This document shows positions 24,468 to 26,316 of a DNA stretch of 26,316 nucleotides, piece by piece. Under the pieces are notes generated by a model. The model was not told the DNA's origin and searched no databases. It worked only from the letters and a program-made list of their open reading frames with translations. The stretch comes from CAXTTV01 sp964247295 (GTDB lineage: Bacteria > Chloroflexota > Ktedonobacteria > Ktedonobacterales > Ktedonobacteraceae). The position numbers and the translations under genes are program-made. How positions within the stretch are numbered: the first letter of the stretch is position 1; every line of letters starts with the position of its first letter. The stretch spans positions 1 through 26,316 of the forward strand of contig CAXTTV010000055.1 of NCBI GenBank assembly GCA_964247295.1, written 5' to 3'.

Positions 24468-25292
24468 ATGCCATCAATTGTCTGCCCAAACTGTCAGTTC
24501 AAAGTGCGCATACCCGCGCCTGAACCGACCTGCCCAAATTGCCGGGAGCTGCTGCCAACAGCGGCTCCCTTCCCATCAAAAGCCACTCTACCAGATCCCA
24601 ACGAGAACCTGATCTCAACTGTCTTCTCCGGCAAGACAGAACCAGCAATCCCCGAAGACACCAGAGCGGTTGCGCTGGTGGAGGACAACGCTTCATTTGG
24701 AGCGATACCCGTCTCTGGTCAGCTTTATAAACAAGTTGAAGTGCCTCCCCCATCGATAGGTCAATCTCAGAAGCATCTGGTCCGCACACTACCGGCCAGA
24801 CTACGGATGATCCCACCAACAGTTGAAGGATTGGTTGAGATTCCCCCCAACAAAGACTCGGTTGTGCTGCACCCCGACTGGTCACTCATTCTGCTCAAAA
24901 TTATTTTCTCACCTATCTGGGCCCTGGCTGGCTCTGGACACGATCACAGCCAGGAATATCATCAGCGGCCCCAACTGACCGTTCACTCGCTACGCCTCAA
25001 GGACGAGCGGGGGGATATTCACGAGGTTCGGATGGAGGGAGATCTCATCAGGGGAGGCTTTAGCCTCAACGACTGGCTCTCGTTGTGGGGTGAGTATCGT
25101 CAGGGAACCCTGCTTGTCAGTCGGGGATATAACCATAATACTGGAAGCGAAATCAAATTCAAGCCACCAGTTTTCGCGCCGGTCTGGCTTACCCGTCTGA
25201 CCCTGGCCTGCGTTCCACTGCTCCTCCTGATCCTCTATTTTGTCGCTACTATGCTTATTCAGCAGGTCCACACACTCCACTTATTGAAATGA
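24468..25292 (+). CDS. Zinc-ribbon membrane protein with beta-barrel-like domain, T4SS-associated, function unknown
   Basis: 274 residues from ATG 24468, chosen because CGGAGGGAG (24453-24461) lies 6 nt upstream; a longer TTG-started frame from 24444 lacks this support. Two CPNC knuckles at residues 6-9 and 22-25 form a zinc ribbon. A disordered, Pro-rich segment runs to about 110. A hydrophobic stretch (WSLILLKIIFSPIWALAG, about 140-157) precedes a beta-rich region (about 165-240) with a repeating G-x-x-x-x-G pattern reminiscent of an OB or barrel fold (HEVRMEGDLIRGG, LLVSRGYNHNTGSEI). A C-terminal membrane helix covers about 245-268. It follows virB4 by 16 bp, so it is probably part of the secretion system. 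I do not recognise a family. Confidence 0.8.
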   Translation: MPSIVCPNCQFKVRIPAPEPTCPNCRELLPTAAPFPSKATLPDPNENLISTVFSGKTEPAIPEDTRAVALVEDNASFGAIPVSGQLYKQVEVPPPSIGQSQKHLVRTLPARLRMIPPTVEGLVEIPPNKDSVVLHPDWSLILLKIIFSPIWALAGSGHDHSQEYHQRPQLTVHSLRLKDERGDIHEVRMEGDLIRGGFSLNDWLSLWGEYRQGTLLVSRGYNHNTGSEIKFKPPVFAPVWLTRLTLACVPLLLLILYFVATMLIQQVHTLHLLK

Positions 25293-25298
25293 GGACCA

Positions 25299-25346
25299 TT
25301 GCCATAGAAAGATCCTCGGTTAGTGCTGAAGATCTCTCTATGGTAG
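25299..25346 (+). promoter_or_regulatory. Imperfect 16-bp hairpin downstream of the zinc-ribbon gene
   Basis: Arms 25299-25314 and 25331-25346 (core CCATAGAAAGATC against GATCTCTCTATGG) pair with one A-C mismatch and two G-U wobbles around a 16-nt loop. It starts 6 nt after the stop codon. No T-run follows, so it is either a weak terminator, a message-end stabiliser or a regulatory leader element for the next gene. Confidence 0.55.
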
Positions 25347-25356
25347 AAAAGGTGCT

Positions 25357-25374
25357 AAGGTTGTCGACAACCTT
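25357..25374. promoter_or_regulatory. Perfect 18-bp palindrome before the metallopeptidase gene
   Basis: AAGGTTGTCGACAACCTT reads the same on both strands with no spacer, centred 50 bp upstream of the GTG at 25416. Perfect unspaced symmetry suits a dimeric DNA-binding protein better than an RNA hairpin. It is immediately followed by a CCTT direct repeat. An operator role is inference. Confidence 0.55.
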
Positions 25375-25415
25375 CCTTCCGGGATAGGAAAATGCTATAA
25401 GAAAGGCATGGATGC

Positions 25416-26316
25416 GTGAGCAGCAAAGAAAGTAAGCCGAGAAAATCCGAGACACGCGAGACAAAAAAAGCCCAGTTTCGGGTAAACGAGAAGCTGTCCG
25501 AGAAATTTCCCGTAAGAAGTAGGTCAGAAGATGTCTACCTGCAACAATGGAAGAAGGATAAGGAGCGAGGTGCTGACGCCGAAGCACAAGACCAGAAAAC
25601 GAATGATGCTATCAGGGTAGAAGACCAAAACAGCAAATCCACTAACACTTTTGAAAAGCATATTATCACCACAGAAGCCAAAGAAGAGCAAGAAGAGAAG
25701 CTCACCATAATAGAGAATCAGACTCCCGATCTAATTCGAGAAAAACCCTTATTTCCGTTCTTCGGTAAGAAAGAGAAAAAAACAAAAGATGGAGACAACA
25801 GTAATCCATTAAGATTATCTGAAAATGCTTATGAAAGGAATAACCTTGAACAAGAAACCAACCAAAAAATTGTTTTAACAGATAAAGTTCGGACCAAATT
25901 GGAAGAACTTGACTCATGGCATTCAAAAGAAGGTCCTTCCAGTTATGAATTGCTCATGCTTACCAAAGAAGGAAGGAAAGCTATAGAAATTCATCAAAGA
26001 TTTGAGCCAGAAGTAAAATACTCGGTTGGATATCAATCAGTGTTTTCTCCGAATCGAAATGAAGTAAACGTAGATTGTCAGGACAATAAGATCGACAGTG
26101 TAGTAAGCTATATTCATGAAATGTCTCATGTCTATTATCACCATACACCAGAAATTAAAGTAGATGTGTATAATTATGCTCAAGATAAAAATGCTTCAGA
26201 TAATCTAAGTACGTTAAATAAATACATTGAAGATTGTTTAGAAGAGGAATCTGAAGCTCATACAAGGACAATCTTGGTAAAGAAAGACATGAAAGAACGC
26301 AACCGAAACATACATT
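25416..26316 (+). CDS. HExxH zinc metallopeptidase-like protein, candidate T4SS substrate (3' end outside window)
   Basis: An open frame from GTG 25416 to the window edge (300 complete codons, no stop). GAAAGG at 25401-25406 gives 9-nt spacing. The ATG at 25408 reads straight into TGA, so GTG is the plausible start. There is no signal peptide. Residues 1-150 are highly charged and look disordered (Lys, Glu, Asp, Gln, Arg). From about 160 a folded domain appears. It contains H234-E235-M236-S237-H238 in YIHEMSHVYYHH, a classic zincin site, and 40 residues on the acidic run E276-E277-E278-S-E280-A-H, suited to supply the third zinc ligand as in IrrE/ImmA-like gluzincins. Lying just after T4SS genes, it could be a secreted effector or toxin, a maturation protease, or a cargo gene. 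The family is not recognised, and the AT-rich 3' half suggests transfer. Confidence 0.75.
   Translation, partial: MSSKESKPRKSETRETKKAQFRVNEKLSEKFPVRSRSEDVYLQQWKKDKERGADAEAQDQKTNDAIRVEDQNSKSTNTFEKHIITTEAKEEQEEKLTIIENQTPDLIREKPLFPFFGKKEKKTKDGDNSNPLRLSENAYERNNLEQETNQKIVLTDKVRTKLEELDSWHSKEGPSSYELLMLTKEGRKAIEIHQRFEPEVKYSVGYQSVFSPNRNEVNVDCQDNKIDSVVSYIHEMSHVYYHHTPEIKVDVYNYAQDKNASDNLSTLNKYIEDCLEEESEAHTRTILVKKDMKERNRNIH

Noticed and set aside
25255..25587. - strand frame across the gap and start of the metallopeptidase gene
   Set aside because: It overlaps the better supported GTG-started + strand gene and the structured gap, and has no ribosome site or recognisable domain.

Overview
The window looks like bacterial chromosome. 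It carries a complete 14-gene respiratory complex I operon (nuoA to nuoN, + strand), then a secreted beta-propeller lipoprotein on the - strand, an AT-rich gap, and the start of a type IV secretion (T4SS) gene cluster. I suspect a Chloroflexota bacterium of the Ktedonobacteria type. The basis is the style of the complex I proteins, GC-rich palindromic intergenic repeats, and a T4SS that lacks outer-membrane core genes, as expected of a single-membrane cell. This taxonomic call is inference, because no rRNA or tRNA is present.

Region 1 (1-763): a short orphan reading frame of beta-rich, secreted-looking character, then a gap with a good sigma70-type promoter (TTGACA, 17 bp, TACCAT) about 80 bp before nuoA. 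Region 2 (764-15971): nuoABCDEFGHIJKLMN in canonical order. It encodes the NADH dehydrogenase module (NuoEFG), the connecting quinone module (NuoBCDI) and the membrane proton-pumping arm (NuoAHJKLMN). Most junctions overlap or are a few bases apart. Three gaps stand out: nuoF-nuoG (about 300 bp) holds three copies of a 75-78 bp GC-rich repeat; nuoH-nuoI holds a 19-bp RNA hairpin; nuoM-nuoN holds a 7-bp hairpin. A 16-bp stem with a T-run ends the operon and probably serves both strands.

Region 3 (16035-17234, -): a lipoprotein with seven Asp-box (BNR/Ycf48-like) motifs. Region 4 (17235-17917): about 680 bp of very AT-rich DNA with no convincing gene. Region 5 (17918-18458): two short overlapping frames, one like a tyrosine-recombinase core-binding domain and one like an OmpR-type winged helix. 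Removing one unit of a (CCAG)3 repeat would join them in frame.

Region 6 (18525 to the window end, +): a T4SS-like set. In order it encodes a polytopic VirB6/TrbL-like protein with a cysteine-containing ectodomain, a CHAP plus lytic-transglycosylase wall hydrolase, a VirB2-like pilin, a PrgI/VirB3-like membrane protein, a VirB4 ATPase, a zinc-ribbon membrane protein, and after a structured 123-bp gap a GTG-started gene that runs off the window. That last gene has no signal peptide and has a charged N-terminus and an HEMSH zinc-protease motif, so it is a candidate substrate or effector of the secretion machine. No relaxase, coupling protein or VirB11 is seen here, so whether the cluster is conjugative or an effector-delivery system is open.
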